Source of the DNA: Caenispirillum salinarum AK4
GTDB taxonomy: Bacteria; Pseudomonadota; Alphaproteobacteria; Rhodospirillales; Rhodospirillaceae
Assembly: GCF_000315795.1 (NCBI RefSeq)
Contig: NZ_ANHY01000006.1
Coordinates: 1 to 64,000 of the forward strand
Direction: 5' to 3'
DNA: 64,000 nucleotides
Below are positions 1 to 9,589 of this stretch, in pieces (position 1 is the first letter of the stretch; every line of letters begins with the position of its first letter). The translations under genes were made by a program, and so were the position numbers. Under the pieces are notes generated by a model. The model did no database searches and was not told the DNA's origin. It saw only the letters and a list, made by a program, of their open reading frames with translations.

Positions 1-46
1 GCGGATCAGCCTCAGCTCCTACACCACTCGCTGGGACGGGACCCGG

Positions 47-558
47 ACTGAAGGTGTCGGGCCGCGTCGCGCTGCGCGCGATGCGGTTTTGCGAGGAGCA
101 CGGCTCCTCGCGCTCCCGATTTGTTTGGAGGTGAGGGGCCGGTGGCCGCCCTCGTTCCCAGCCCAACTTCACGCGGGAGCGCGAGGGAGGCCGTGCCTCC
201 CTCGCATCGTTTCCCTTTGTCGGGCTGATGGTGTCGGGCCGCGTCGCGCTGCGCGCGATGGGGTTTTGCGAGGAGCACGGCTCCTCGCGCTCCCGATTTG
301 TTTGGAGGTGAGGGGCCGGTGGCCGCCCTCGTTCCCGGCCCAACTTCACGCGGGAGCGCGAGGGAGGCCGTGCCTCCCTCGCATCGTTTCCCTTTGTCGG
401 ACTGAAGGCGTCGGGCCGCGTCGCGCGGCGCGCGATGGGGTTTTGCGAGGAGCACGGCTCCTCGCGCTCCCGGTTTTGTTTGGGGTGAGGGCCGGTGGTT
501 GCCCTCGTGCCCGGCCCAATTTCACGCGGGAGCGCGAGGGAGACCGTGCCTCCCTCGC
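47..558. repeat. Three tandem ~177-bp palindrome-rich repeats
   Basis: Near-identical units begin at about 47, 224 and 401; the third is one base shorter between its two palindromes. Each unit carries two perfect or near-perfect hairpins: GCGAGGAGC-ACG-GCTCCTCGC (91-111 in unit 1) and GCGAGGGAGGC-CGT-GCCTCCCTCGC (181-205, 358-382, and 534-558 with one mismatch). Reading frames stay open across the array on both strands, but the predicted proteins simply repeat themselves and resemble nothing I know, so I treat the region as non-coding. The second hairpin recurs at 16463, 19667 and 60849. Confidence 0.85.
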
Positions 559-582
559 ATAAACATTCCGGCGCAGCCGGAA
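534..582. repeat. Compound palindrome pair (REP-like), copy 1
   Basis: The last GCGAGGGAG hairpin of the tandem array is followed within 8 bp by a second perfect palindrome, TTCCGGC-GCA-GCCGGAA (566-582). The same two palindromes occur side by side at 16463-16512, 19643-19691 (reversed order) and 60849-60897. The fixed pairing marks one dispersed element family rather than chance hairpins. Confidence 0.8.
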
Positions 583-655
583 AGCCTTGGTTTCTTGGCG
601 GTTCAAGAACAACCGCCAGCCGATGAAGCGGCGCCGCGCGGCACTGGGCCTCGCC

Positions 656-1957
656 TCACCAGTACCGCATAGCATCCCGGAACAGGTCCGCCAGGTCGTC
701 CTCGGTGACGGGCTTGGGGGCCTGGGCGAGCAGGCGCTGTTGCGGCCAGGCGCTGTTGACGAGGGCCGGGATGTCGTTGTCGGTGTAGCCGATTTCGGTC
801 AGTCCGTTGGGCAGGCCGGTCTTGCGCATCATCTCGGCGAGCCGCGTCGCCAGGATCTCGCCGGCATCGTCGGGGGCGGCGTCGGTGATGTCGGCGCCGA
901 GCGCGGCCGCGGCGGTCAGGTGGCGGTCGGGGCAGGCGTCGGCGGTGAAGCGGAACGCCGCCGGGGCGTTGACCACCACCGAGATACCGTGCGGCACCAT
1001 GCCGCCCTCGCGCTCATAGCCTTTGGCGCGGAATTCGTGGTTGAGGCCGGCGACGGCGTAGCTCATGGCGTGGGGGATGTGCACGCCGGCGTTGCCGAAG
1101 CTCATGCCCGCCAGGGTGGCGGCGAAGGTGAGGAAATCGTGCGCTTCGGTGTCGTTCGGGTCCAGCGCGGCGCGCTCCAGATAGGTGCCGCCGAGGCGTA
1201 TGGCTTCCAGCGCGCCACCGTCGCTCCACGGATTCGCGCCCTGGTACGGCGGGCGCGCGAGCGGAGTCGCGGGTTTTTCACGAGAGTTGAACGGTCGCGC
1301 GGTGTAGCTTTCGATGGCGTGCGTCAGGACGTCGAACCCCGTCGCCGCCACCACTCCGGCGGGTAGGGAATAGGTCGCGGTCGGGTCCACCACGGCCAGC
1401 CGCGGCTTCAATAGCTTATTGGAGATACCGGTTTTCAGTTGGCGCTCCGGCAGGTCGAAGATCGCCACGCCCGTGGTTTCGCTGCCCGTGCCGCTGGTGG
1501 TGGGGCAGGCGATGTGGGGCTTCAGCGGCCCCGGCACCGGCTTTGCCGCGCCCACGGGGGCATTGACGTAGGCCATCAACTCGTCGGGCCAGGTGCTCAG
1601 CAGGTTGGCGGCCTTGGCCGTGTCCATGACCGAGCCGCCGCCGACGGAGACGAATCCGTCGACACCCGCGTCCTGGGCCCAGGCGGCGGCTTCGGCGAAG
1701 GACCGGTCGGTCGGCTCCACCCGCACGGTATCGTAGAGCAGCACCTCCATGCCGGCGTCCTGCAGCGCCTTGCGCGCCGTGGCGACGCATTCCAGCCCGC
1801 CGACGGTCCGGTCCGTGAACAGGGCGACGCGCGTCATGCCCATGGCCTTGGCGTCGTCGCCGATTTCGGCCAAAGCCCCGTGGCCGTACTTCAGCGGCAC
1901 GGGGTCGACGGTGAAGATCGTTTCCTGGTTGGACGGCATCGCGTGCGTCGCGGACAT
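656..1957 (-). CDS. Iron-containing alcohol dehydrogenase, hydroxyacid-oxoacid transhydrogenase type
   Basis: This 433-aa protein belongs to the group III (Fe-dependent) alcohol dehydrogenases. Visible motifs are the NAD-binding [12 protein letters not shown] and TTSGTGSE and the metal-ligand segments [19 protein letters not shown] and VPHGISV, with Asp and three His in the expected order. The insertion [20 protein letters not shown] is characteristic of the ADHFE1 / hydroxyacid-oxoacid transhydrogenase branch, which oxidises 4-hydroxybutyrate-like acids while reducing 2-oxoglutarate. The family is clear; the exact substrate is inference. It is transcribed divergently from the pnt operon and is probably monocistronic. 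Confidence 0.85.
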   Translation of the reverse strand: MSATHAMPSNQETIFTVDPVPLKYGHGALAEIGDDAKAMGMTRVALFTDRTVGGLECVATARKALQDAGMEVLLYDTVRVEPTDRSFAEAAAWAQDAGVDGFVSVGGGSVMDTAKAANLLSTWPDELMAYVNAPVGAAKPVPGPLKPHIACPTTSGTGSETTGVAIFDLPERQLKTGISNKLLKPRLAVVDPTATYSLPAGVVAATGFDVLTHAIESYTARPFNSREKPATPLARPPYQGANPWSDGGALEAIRLGGTYLERAALDPNDTEAHDFLTFAATLAGMSFGNAGVHIPHAMSYAVAGLNHEFRAKGYEREGGMVPHGISVVVNAPAAFRFTADACPDRHLTAAAALGADITDAAPDDAGEILATRLAEMMRKTGLPNGLTEIGYTDNDIPALVNSAWPQQRLLAQAPKPVTEDDLADLFRDAMRYW

Positions 1958-2118
1958 GGACAGAGCCTCCCGAGTGGTACTTTAGGGCATGTTTTCGCTT
2001 AGTGTCTTGCGCGCCGGCCCCTGCGTCAAAGACAATTCGTTCAGGTACCCGAGTCGGCCGGGGGGAATTTTCATCAACGTTTCGGCTGCGGCGAATCCGC
2101 CCCGAACGGGTGGGTTAC

Positions 2119-2140
2119 GTTTATGAGGTAAACCTAATAC
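2119..2140 (+). promoter_or_regulatory. Inverted repeat and -10-like box in the pntAA upstream region
   Basis: A perfect inverted repeat GTTTA-N5-TAAAC (2119-2133) is followed directly by TAATAC, which resembles a sigma-70 -10 element. No convincing -35 box lies 17 bp upstream, so an activator or repressor site overlapping a promoter is only a suggestion. Confidence 0.3.
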
Positions 2141-2266
2141 TCTAGGCGCTGCGCGGATGTGGGAGGCATCCGCTTCGGCAACCCCGCTTGCGTTGTGCGC
2201 TGCGAAACGCCATGGTGGGGCCATACCGGAGCAGGCGTGGCACAGACAATAAAGGGGATAAACCGG

Positions 2267-3499
2267 ATGAAAATCGCCATACCGAAGGAGCGGCGCGAAG
2301 GGGAACTTCGCGTGGGCGCTTCGCCGGACACGGTGAAAAAGCTGGTTGGCCTGGGTTTCGACGTGGTGGTCGAAACCGGCGCCGGTGAGGGCGCGGCCTT
2401 CACCGATGACGCGTTCAAGACCGCCGGTGCGACCATCGGCGGTTCGGCCGCCGACACGGTGAAGGATGCCGACGTCATCCTGAAGGTGCAGCGCCCGCTG
2501 GTGCGCGGCGAGGGCGGCGACGAGCTTGCCAACTACAAGGAAGGCGCGGTCCTGGTCTGCCAGATGCAGGCGCTGACCCAGCGCAAGTGCGTCGAGGCGC
2601 TCGCCAAGAAGAAGATCACCGCGTTTGCCATGGAACTGATGCCGCGCATCACCCGCGCGCAGTCCATGGACATTCTCAGCTCCCAGAACAACCTGGCGGG
2701 CTACAAGGCCGTGATCGACGGCGCGTCCACCTTCAACCGCGCCATGCCCATGATGATGACCGCCGCCGGCACCGTGCCGCCGGCCCGCGTGCTGGTGTTC
2801 GGCGCCGGCGTCGCCGGCCTTCAGGCCGTCGCCACCGCCAAGCGCCTGGGCGCGGTCGTCTTCGCCACAGACGTGCGCCCGGCGACCAAGGAACAGGTGC
2901 AGAGCCTTGGCGGCAAGTTCGTGGTCGTCGACGAGGAGATGGAGAAGGAAGCCGAGACGGCCGGCGGCTACGCCAAGGAGATGCCGCCGCAGTACTTCGA
3001 GAAGCAGAAGAAGATCGTCGGCGAGCACCTCACGAAGGCCGACATGGTCATCACCACCGCGCTGATCCCGGGCAAGAAGGCGCCCACGCTGATCACCGAG
3101 GAGCAGGTCAAGACCATGAAGCCGGGGTCGGTCATCGTCGACCTGGCGGCCGAGACGGGCGGCAACTGCGAAGCGACCGAGCCTGACAAGGTCGTCACCA
3201 AGCATGGCGTCATCATCATCGGCCACACCAACATGGCCTCGCGCGTCGCCTCCGACGCCAGCATGATGTTCGCCAAGAACCTGCTGAACTTCGTGACGCC
3301 GCATGTCGACAAGGAGTCGAAGGCGCTGAAAATCGACTGGGACGACGAACTGATCAAGGGCACCTGCGTGACCCGCGACGGCGAGGTCGTCCACCCCATG
3401 CTGAAGGATCAGGCCGCGGCGACACCCGAGCCCAAGCCCGAACCGAAGGCGGATGAAACGCCCGCCGAGGACAAGGACAAGAGCGAGGGAGGCGCGTGA
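2267..3499 (+). CDS. pntAA: Proton-translocating NAD(P) transhydrogenase, NAD-binding alpha-1 subunit (domain I)
   Basis: The 410-aa product carries the NAD(H)-binding domain I of the transhydrogenase that transfers hydride between NADH and NADP+ at the expense of the proton gradient. It opens with the family signature [13 protein letters not shown] and contains [24 protein letters not shown] (cofactor loop and Rossmann motif) and [13 protein letters not shown]. The reading frame extends 36 codons upstream, but the family N-terminus matches the ATG at 2267. The C-terminus is a Pro/Glu/Lys-rich tail. The split alpha subunit (pntAA plus pntAB) is the Rhodospirillum-type arrangement. Its stop overlaps the pntAB start, implying translational coupling. 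Confidence 0.97.
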   Translation: MKIAIPKERREGELRVGASPDTVKKLVGLGFDVVVETGAGEGAAFTDDAFKTAGATIGGSAADTVKDADVILKVQRPLVRGEGGDELANYKEGAVLVCQMQALTQRKCVEALAKKKITAFAMELMPRITRAQSMDILSSQNNLAGYKAVIDGASTFNRAMPMMMTAAGTVPPARVLVFGAGVAGLQAVATAKRLGAVVFATDVRPATKEQVQSLGGKFVVVDEEMEKEAETAGGYAKEMPPQYFEKQKKIVGEHLTKADMVITTALIPGKKAPTLITEEQVKTMKPGSVIVDLAAETGGNCEATEPDKVVTKHGVIIIGHTNMASRVASDASMMFAKNLLNFVTPHVDKESKALKIDWDDELIKGTCVTRDGEVVHPMLKDQAAATPEPKPEPKADETPAEDKDKSEGGA

Positions 3500-3921
3500 T
3501 GGCAAACCAGGACGTGATTGAACAGGGCGCCAAGTCCCTGGCCGAACAGGCCGAGGGCATGGCGGCCACGGCGCGGGCCCTTGCGGAGGCCGCGTCGCAG
3601 ATGACCGCTGAGGCCGCCAGCCAGGCGGCCGCCGGTCCCAGCGAGTTCTACTGGCTTCTGACGGTCTTCGTGCTGGCCGTCTTCGTCGGCTACTACGTGG
3701 TCTGGCGCGTGACCCCCGCGTTGCACTCGCCGCTGATGGCGGTGACCAACGCCATTTCCTCGGTGATCATCGTCGGCGCCATGCTGGCGGCGGGTCCCGA
3801 GATGTTCTCCGGCTCCAAGGTGCTCGGCTTCATCGCCGTGGTGCTGGCCAGCGTGAACATCTTCGGCGGCTTCATGGTCACCCAGCGGATGCTGTCGATG
3901 TTCAAGAAGAAGCAGAAGTAA
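3499..3921 (+). CDS. pntAB: NAD(P) transhydrogenase alpha-2 subunit (membrane domain II, N-terminal part)
   Basis: This 140-aa protein has an Ala-rich, amphipathic N-terminal stretch (about residues 1-48) followed by three hydrophobic helices (about 50-70, 75-100 and 105-130) and a basic tail. It supplies part of the proton-conducting membrane domain of the transhydrogenase. The start at 3499 overlaps the pntAA stop as TGATG and has GAGGGAGG upstream; a GTG one codon earlier is an alternative. It lies between pntAA and pntB, with 16 bp to pntB. Confidence 0.93.
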   Translation: MANQDVIEQGAKSLAEQAEGMAATARALAEAASQMTAEAASQAAAGPSEFYWLLTVFVLAVFVGYYVVWRVTPALHSPLMAVTNAISSVIIVGAMLAAGPEMFSGSKVLGFIAVVLASVNIFGGFMVTQRMLSMFKKKQK

Positions 3922-3937
3922 GGGGGGACCGCTCACT

Positions 3938-5338
3938 ATGGCAGTCGAAAGCTTCACGATCCTCGCCTATCTGGTGGCGTCGGTCCTGTTCATCCTGGCG
4001 CTGCGAGGGCTCTCGGGCCCTGAAACGGCGCGTCAGGGCAACATCTACGGCATGGTCGGCATGGCCATCGCCATCATCACCACGCTGATGTCGCCGGTGG
4101 TGACGTCCTATGTGTGGATCATTCTCGGCATCATCATTGGCGGTGCCATCGGCACCGTCATCGCCCTGCGCATCCAGATGACGGCCCTGCCGCAGCTGGT
4201 GGCGGCGTTCCACTCGCTGGTCGGTCTTGCCGCCGTGCTGGTGGCCGCGGCGGCGCTGTTCAACCCCGAGGCCTATGGCATCGGCACGCCGGGCGAGATC
4301 GCCGCGGGCTCGCTGATCGAGATGTCCATCGGCACGGCGGTCGGCGCGATCACCTTCACCGGCTCGCTGGTCGCCTTCGCCAAGCTTCAGGGGCTGGTCT
4401 CGGGCAAGCCGCTGGTGTTTTCCATGCAGCACCCGCTGAACGGCGCGCTCGCCATCCTGCTGGTGGTCCTGGTCGCCTTCTTCGCGGCCTCGGGCAGCGA
4501 GACGGCGTTCTTCCTCATCATCATCCTGGCGCTGGCGCTGGGCTTCCTGCTGATCCTGCCCATCGGCGGCGCGGACATGCCAGTCATCGTCTCCATGCTG
4601 AACAGCTACTCGGGCTGGGCGGCGGCCGGCATCGGCTTCACGCTGGGCAACTCGACGCTGGTCATCACCGGCGCGCTGGTCGGCTCCTCGGGTGCGATCC
4701 TGTCCTACATCATGTGCAAGGGCATGAACCGCTCCATCTTCAACGTGGTGCTGGGCGGCTTCGGCGGTGACAGCGATGCCGCGGCGGCGGCCGGCGGTGC
4801 CGGCGGCGACCGGGCGGTCAAGGCGGGTTCTGCCGACGACGCGGCCTTCATCATGAAGAACGCCAGCAAGGTCATCATCGTGCCGGGCTACGGCATGGCG
4901 GTCGCCCAGGCACAGCACGCGGTCCGCGAAATGGCCGACATGCTGAAGGACGAGGGCGTGGAGGTGAAGTTCGCCATCCACCCCGTCGCCGGCCGCATGC
5001 CGGGCCACATGAACGTGCTGCTGGCCGAAGCCAACGTCCCCTACGATGAGGTCTTCGAGCTGGAGGAGATCAACCACGAGTTCACCACGGCCGACGTCGC
5101 CTATGTCATCGGCGCCAACGACGTGACGAACCCCGTGGCGAAGACGGACCCGCAGAGCCCCATCTACGGCATGCCCATCCTGGATGTGGAGAAGGCCAAG
5201 ACGGTGCTGTTCGTGAAGCGCTCCATGTCGGCCGGTTACGCCGGCGTCGACAACGAGCTGTTCTTCCGCGACAACACCATGATGCTCTTCGGCGACGCCA
5301 AGAAGATGACCGAGGAAATCGTCGGGTCCTTGGACTGA
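3938..5338 (+). CDS. pntB: NAD(P) transhydrogenase beta subunit (membrane domain plus NADP-binding domain III)
   Basis: The 466-aa protein has a hydrophobic N-terminal half with about eight or nine membrane helices, then a soluble NADP(H)-binding domain from about residue 300. Signature motifs are [45 protein letters not shown] and [16 protein letters not shown]. It completes the transhydrogenase, which probably feeds NADPH to biosynthesis and, in this nif-bearing organism, to reductive metabolism (the latter is inference). The operon ends at the hairpin at 5362-5390. Confidence 0.97.
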   Translation: MAVESFTILAYLVASVLFILALRGLSGPETARQGNIYGMVGMAIAIITTLMSPVVTSYVWIILGIIIGGAIGTVIALRIQMTALPQLVAAFHSLVGLAAVLVAAAALFNPEAYGIGTPGEIAAGSLIEMSIGTAVGAITFTGSLVAFAKLQGLVSGKPLVFSMQHPLNGALAILLVVLVAFFAASGSETAFFLIIILALALGFLLILPIGGADMPVIVSMLNSYSGWAAAGIGFTLGNSTLVITGALVGSSGAILSYIMCKGMNRSIFNVVLGGFGGDSDAAAAAGGAGGDRAVKAGSADDAAFIMKNASKVIIVPGYGMAVAQAQHAVREMADMLKDEGVEVKFAIHPVAGRMPGHMNVLLAEANVPYDEVFELEEINHEFTTADVAYVIGANDVTNPVAKTDPQSPIYGMPILDVEKAKTVLFVKRSMSAGYAGVDNELFFRDNTMMLFGDAKKMTEEIVGSLD

Positions 5339-5361
5339 TCGATTACCTCTGGCAGTATACG

Positions 5362-5390
5362 AAGGGGCGGGCCACCTGGTCCGCCCCTTT
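5362..5390 (+). terminator. Terminator of the pnt operon
   Basis: AAGGGGCGG and CCGCCCCTT form a perfect 9-bp stem around a 10-nt loop, followed by a short T run, 24 bp after the pntB stop. Confidence 0.8.
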
Positions 5391-5461
5391 CGCGTTCCAG
5401 GGGGAAACGCCAACGAATCCCGGCGCCCGCGCCATGCGATCGCCGATCTTGGGGAGGAACC

Positions 5462-6064
5462 ATGGCTCAGGACGTCGACTGGGAACGGCTGTACCGCGAA
5501 ACGCGGCACCGTATCGGCAACACCATGCAGATGCTGCTCAGCCTGTTGCGCCTGCAGATGCGCCAGGGCGGCGATTCATCGCAGGCGACGCTGCAGCGCC
5601 TGGAGGTGCGCATGTCCGCCGCCGCCGCCGCCTATGCACTGGCCCGCGTGGTGCCGGACGATGCCGAGGGCGGGCGCGTGGTGGTGGACTTCAATGCGCT
5701 GATCGCGGACATGGCCGAGGAAGCGCGCCGCCAGGTGGAGCCCGACATGGCCCCGTCGCTGAAGACGCGGCTCGAGCCTGTGGAGGTGTCGCTGGAGGAC
5801 GCCATCCCGCTCGCCATCGCTGCAATGGAAGTGCTGGTCAACGCGGTGGAGCACGGCGGACCGCCCATCACGGTGGTCCTCGGGCCGGGGCCGGAGTCGG
5901 GCTGGTCGCGACTGGTGGTGGAGGATGGCGGCACGGGCGTGCCGGCGGCCAACCTGCGCAAGGACGGCATCGGCCTGCGCATCTCGCAAAGCCTCATGCG
6001 GCAGGTGCAGGGGCGCCTGGTGCTCGATGAAGGTCCGGTCCGCCTGGAATGGCCGAACGACTAG
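5462..6064 (+). CDS. Small orphan histidine kinase (HisKA_2-like transmitter without sensor domain)
   Basis: At 200 aa this is little more than a transmitter. Residues 12-30 contain H-R-I-G-N, the HxxxN phospho-acceptor pattern of the HisKA_2/HWE kinases (candidate phosphohistidine H16). The ATPase domain follows, with an N-box (EVLVNAVEHG, about 124-133), a G1-type box (VEDGGTGVP) and a G2-type box (DGIGLRIS). There is no signal peptide, membrane helix, PAS or receiver domain, so it is cytosolic and must get its input from a partner. GGGGAGG-like sequence precedes the ATG. It stands alone between two terminators and no response regulator adjoins it. Confidence 0.75.
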   Translation: MAQDVDWERLYRETRHRIGNTMQMLLSLLRLQMRQGGDSSQATLQRLEVRMSAAAAAYALARVVPDDAEGGRVVVDFNALIADMAEEARRQVEPDMAPSLKTRLEPVEVSLEDAIPLAIAAMEVLVNAVEHGGPPITVVLGPGPESGWSRLVVEDGGTGVPAANLRKDGIGLRISQSLMRQVQGRLVLDEGPVRLEWPND

Positions 6065-6084
6065 TCCCAAGACGCAGGCCGGAA

Positions 6085-6109
6085 GGCCCGGGCGTCATCC
6101 GCCCGGGCC
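6085..6109. terminator. Convergent terminator hairpin
   Basis: GGCCCGGGCG-TCATC-CGCCCGGGCC is a perfect 10-bp stem between the convergent kinase gene and TPP-enzyme gene. It lacks a T run on either side, so termination is likely but not certain. Confidence 0.6.
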
Positions 6110-6122
6110 CGGCCGACCTCCC

Positions 6123-7808
6123 TTACGCCTTCGCTGACGCCTTTTCGCGGATACCGCTCAGCGTTTCGCGCGGCGTGATGGCCTCGGGATCGATGCGCAC
6201 CTCGATCAGCGCCGGCTTGCCGCTGGCTTCGGCGCGCTGGAAAGCCGGGGCGAAGTCCTCGGTCTTTTCCACCAGTTCGGCGTGGCAGCCGTAGGCCTTC
6301 GCAAGCATCACGAAGTCCGGGTTCACCAGATCGGTGGCCGAGATGCGGCCGGGATAGGTGCGCTCCTGGTGCATGCGGATCGTGCCGTACATGCCGTTGT
6401 TCACCACGATGGTGATGAACGGCAGGCCGAACTGCACGGCCGTGCCCAGCTCCTGCCCGTTCATCTGGAAACAGCCGTCGCCGGCGAAGGCGACCACGGT
6501 GCGCTCGGGGTTGGCGGCCTTGACCGCGACCGCCGCCGGCACGCCGTAGCCCATGGTGCCGTTGGTCGGGGCGGCCTGGGTGCGGAAGCCGCGGTAGCGG
6601 TGGAACCGATGGACCCAGACGGAATAGTTGCCGGCACCGTTGCACATCACGGCGTCCTTGGGCAGGTGCTCGCGCAGCCATGCCATGATCGCGCCCATCT
6701 GCACGGTGCCCGGCGTGGTCACGGGTGTGGGGTCGTTCCACGCCTCGTAATCGGCGCGGGCCGCCTTCGCCCAGTCCTCGCGGGCGGCGTAGCTCACCGG
6801 CTTCACGCTGCTGGCGGCGTGGGCGAAGCTTTCCATGCCGCAGTTGATCGCCAGGTCGGGCTGGAAGACGCGGCCCAGTTCCTCGGCGCCCGGATGCACG
6901 TGCACCAGGTGCTGCGGCAGCTTCGGCGGCTTTAGCATCTCGTAACCGCCGGTGGTCATCTCGCCCAGCCGCGCGCCCACCACGATGAGCAGGTCGCTGG
7001 CCTTGATGCGCTCGGCCAGGGCCGGGTTGATGCCGATGCCGACGTCGCCGGCATACAGCGGGTGGTCGTTGTCGAACAGGTGCTGCGTGCGGAAGGAGCA
7101 GCCGACCGGCAGGTTCTGGCGCTCGGCGAACTGCTGGATGTCCTTCACGGCCTTGGGCGTCCAGCCGCCGCCGCCCAGGATCATGAAGGGGCGTCTGGCG
7201 TGCGACAACTCGTCGCGCAGGTCCATGAGGTCCGCCGACGAGATATGCGGCTGCACCGGCGTGCGGAAGGGCGCCACCTCGGGTGCCTCCACCACGTCGC
7301 GCAGCATGTCCTCGGGCAGGGCGAGCACCACGGGGCCGGGGCGGCCGGCCGTCGCGGTATGGAAGGCCCGGCTGACGAATTCGGGAATGCGGCGGGCATC
7401 GTCGATCTGCGCCACCCACTTGGTCATCTCGCCGTACATGCGGCGGTAGTCGATTTCCTGGAAGGCCTCGCGCTCCATCTGGTCGCGGGCCACCTGGCCG
7501 ACGAACAGAATCATGGGCGTCGAATCCTGGAATGCCGTATGCACGCCGATGGAGGCGTTGGTGGCGCCGGGTCCGCGGGTGACGAAGCAGATGCCGGGGC
7601 GGCCGGTCATCTTGCCGTGCGCCTCGGCCATGAAGGCGGCGCCGCCCTCCTGCCGCGCGGTGATCACCCGCACGGTGGCGTCGTGCAGGGCGTCCAGCAC
7701 GGCGAGATAGCTCTCGCCGGGGACGCAGTAGGCGGTATCGACGCCGTGGCGCACCAGTTCGTCTACCAGGATGCGGCCACCGGACCGAGGCGTGTTGGCT
7801 GCGGACAT
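6123..7808 (-). CDS. Thiamine-diphosphate-dependent enzyme (acetolactate synthase-like)
   Basis: The 561-aa protein has the three-domain layout of the TPP enzyme superfamily. The N-terminal pyrimidine domain has the catalytic Glu in GVDTAYCVPGES and TARQEGGAAFMAEA, the middle domain includes GARLGEMTTGG, and the C-terminal PP domain has AGDGCFQMNGQELGTAVQFG followed by NN (GDG-NN motif). It resembles the acetolactate synthase-like proteins annotated as hypothetical decarboxylases. The usual valine-sensitive small subunit (ilvN) is not adjacent, so biosynthetic IlvB is unlikely. It follows the GST gene by 39 bp on the same strand and is probably co-transcribed with it. The substrate is unknown. 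Confidence 0.85.
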   Translation of the reverse strand: MSAANTPRSGGRILVDELVRHGVDTAYCVPGESYLAVLDALHDATVRVITARQEGGAAFMAEAHGKMTGRPGICFVTRGPGATNASIGVHTAFQDSTPMILFVGQVARDQMEREAFQEIDYRRMYGEMTKWVAQIDDARRIPEFVSRAFHTATAGRPGPVVLALPEDMLRDVVEAPEVAPFRTPVQPHISSADLMDLRDELSHARRPFMILGGGGWTPKAVKDIQQFAERQNLPVGCSFRTQHLFDNDHPLYAGDVGIGINPALAERIKASDLLIVVGARLGEMTTGGYEMLKPPKLPQHLVHVHPGAEELGRVFQPDLAINCGMESFAHAASSVKPVSYAAREDWAKAARADYEAWNDPTPVTTPGTVQMGAIMAWLREHLPKDAVMCNGAGNYSVWVHRFHRYRGFRTQAAPTNGTMGYGVPAAVAVKAANPERTVVAFAGDGCFQMNGQELGTAVQFGLPFITIVVNNGMYGTIRMHQERTYPGRISATDLVNPDFVMLAKAYGCHAELVEKTEDFAPAFQRAEASGKPALIEVRIDPEAITPRETLSGIREKASAKA

Positions 7809-7847
7809 GAGACGCTTACTCGCTTTTTCTTGTTGTGGGGTAGGGTG

Positions 7848-8471
7848 TTACGGGCGGGTTTTTGCAAAGGGCGGCAGGGCGTTGCAGCGCTCTGCCAGCG
7901 CGTGAAGGGCCGGCATGTCGCCGTCGGTCATCAGGCCGGGCCGGACCGTGTTGACGAAATCCAGCGTCACCGTCGCCGTGACGTCGGCCTGCGTGAGGCG
8001 GTCGCCGACCAGCCAATCGCTGCCGCCGTCGGCGGCCGTGCGGGCGGCCTTCTCCAGCTCCGACAGGCCGGCGCGCACCTGGTCGTCGCCGCGCGCGGCA
8101 TAGGCGGGCCAGCGCACGTCCTCCGGACGGCGCGTTTCCTCGTAGTAGGCCTGGACCGCCTTGTCCATCGCCCCGGTCGCGAAGGCGCACAGCCGCATGA
8201 CGGCGCGGCGCGCGGGCCCCGCGACGGGGGTGAGGCGCAGGCCGGGACCAGCCATCTCGTCCAGGTGGTCGAGAATGGCCGCCGACTCGATCAGCACCTC
8301 GCCGTCCGGCAGTTCCAGGGCGGGAACACGGCCCAGCGGATTGTAGCCCTTGATGGCCTCGACATCGGTGGCCGTCGCCAGTTCGCGGCGTTCGAAGGGC
8401 ATTTCCATCAAATCAAGGCTTACGGCGACCCGGCGGGTGTAGGGCGACAGGTTGCGGCCGACGAGGATCAC
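7848..8471 (-). CDS. Glutathione S-transferase family protein
   Basis: The 207-aa product has a thioredoxin-fold N-terminus (VGRNLSPYTRRVAVSLDLM, then NPLGRVPALEL and the glutathione-binding LIESAAILDHLDE) and an all-helical C-terminal domain with WLVGDRLTQADVT. I place the start at the GTG at 8471 because AGGAGG lies 8 bp upstream and the fold begins there; the frame stays open for 38 more codons but these look non-coding. It is the first gene of a probable two-gene unit with the TPP enzyme, which hints at thiol or aldehyde detoxification (inference). Confidence 0.87.
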   Translation of the reverse strand: MILVGRNLSPYTRRVAVSLDLMEMPFERRELATATDVEAIKGYNPLGRVPALELPDGEVLIESAAILDHLDEMAGPGLRLTPVAGPARRAVMRLCAFATGAMDKAVQAYYEETRRPEDVRWPAYAARGDDQVRAGLSELEKAARTAADGGSDWLVGDRLTQADVTATVTLDFVNTVRPGLMTDGDMPALHALAERCNALPPFAKTRP

Positions 8472-8611
8472 GACGCATTCCTCCTGCGTTCGGAGATACG
8501 ATGGCGATGACTGCGTAAAAACCGTAACGCGCTGCGGGGGCTTTCGAAAAGAGCCGTTGCGGCGCGTGTCTCGGGGCGGGTACAAGGGCCGCCCGTATCC
8601 GGAGGGGACGC

Positions 8612-8953
8612 ATGGACAGCCGACTGAAGACCCGCCTGCGCGTGCAGGCCATCATTCGCCAGTGCGAAACGCGCGCTGTGCCGGCGATGGTGGTGCGCAA
8701 GGGCGACCCCGACGCGGGGGCGCTGCTGGTGAAGGTGAACGCCTTCGACTCCGGCTGTACCGTGCTGACGCCGGTCACCGACGCCGGCGGGCGGCGCGGC
8801 TGGATGCGGGGCACGGGGCCGCAGCCCGTCGATGAGCCGACGGCCGACGCCTACATCGCGCGCCAGGCCCGCTATGACGAGGACCTGTGGGTGGTCGAGA
8901 TCGAAAGCCGCGACGGCTGGCACCCGCTGGAGGACGACATCCTGGCGGTATAG
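8612..8953 (+). CDS. DUF1491 family protein
   Basis: The 113-aa protein matches the small alphaproteobacterial DUF1491 family by its N-terminus (RLKTRLRVQAIIRQCE), the RKGDPDAGALLVKVN segment and the acidic C-terminus (DEDLWVVEIESRDGWHPLEDD). It is predicted soluble and has no assigned function. A GGAGGGG site precedes the ATG. It converges on the bacteriohemerythrin gene with only 12 bp between the stops. Confidence 0.85.
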   Translation: MDSRLKTRLRVQAIIRQCETRAVPAMVVRKGDPDAGALLVKVNAFDSGCTVLTPVTDAGGRRGWMRGTGPQPVDEPTADAYIARQARYDEDLWVVEIESRDGWHPLEDDILAV

Positions 8954-8965
8954 CGCGCCGGACCG

Positions 8966-9406
8966 TCAGGCCGGGGGCGCCCGGTTTGCAGCCTTCGCCA
9001 GGTAGGGCGCGTATTTCATGTCATCGCCCAGAATGTGGCGCACCAGCCAATCCGACAGGAAGTCGAACACCTTCACGTTGTTCAGCGACTCGGGGTCGGC
9101 GCGGAAGGTGTCGCGCAACTGGTAGACCTTGGCTTTGAGGGCCTCGTGCTTCTCGCGGTGGGCGGCACGGTCGGGAAAGCGGGCCAGCTTTTGAAGCTGT
9201 TCCTCGACTTCGAAATGGTATTCTGTATAGGCAATCAACTCGTCCAGGATGCGGCCCACGGTTTCGGCCCCGGCGCGGGTCTTCACCGCGGCGTGAAGCT
9301 CGTTGACGAAGCCCATGAGCTTTTTGTGGTCGGCATCCAGCGTCTCCACGCCGACGCTCATCTTGTCCGTCCAGGTCAGCAGCGACTGCACCATGCGAAT
9401 GCCCAT
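8966..9406 (-). CDS. Bacteriohemerythrin
   Basis: A 146-aa single-domain hemerythrin that binds O2 at a di-iron site. The ligand series is visible: His in DADHKK, His and Glu in YHFEVEEQL, the HREKH pair, and His/Asp in RHILGDD near the C-terminus. Such proteins store, sense or deliver oxygen in microaerobic bacteria, which fits an organism protecting nitrogenase (inference). The start may be the ATG four codons inside (9394), which has better ribosome-site spacing (GGGGATGGG). Confidence 0.93.
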   Translation of the reverse strand: MGIRMVQSLLTWTDKMSVGVETLDADHKKLMGFVNELHAAVKTRAGAETVGRILDELIAYTEYHFEVEEQLQKLARFPDRAAHREKHEALKAKVYQLRDTFRADPESLNNVKVFDFLSDWLVRHILGDDMKYAPYLAKAANRAPPA

Positions 9407-9589
9407 CCCCTTTTCGATCGGGTCTTCATAGCACTCCGGGCGCCCCCGGGAAAAGTACCTTCGCGCACGGCTTGCGCCGCCGGAGGATGCTCCGCGAGAC
9501 GTGAGGCGTGACAGGCGACTAATTCAAACGTAAAACATCTGGCGAGACAGGATCGCCGATCAAGGTGACTGAAAAGACGAGGGGAATCG

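Noticed and set aside
89-562. Open reading frames of 100-157 aa across the tandem repeats on both strands
   Set aside because: They only translate the ~177-bp repeat in several frames, are Arg/Pro-rich, lack ribosome sites and occur on both strands at once.
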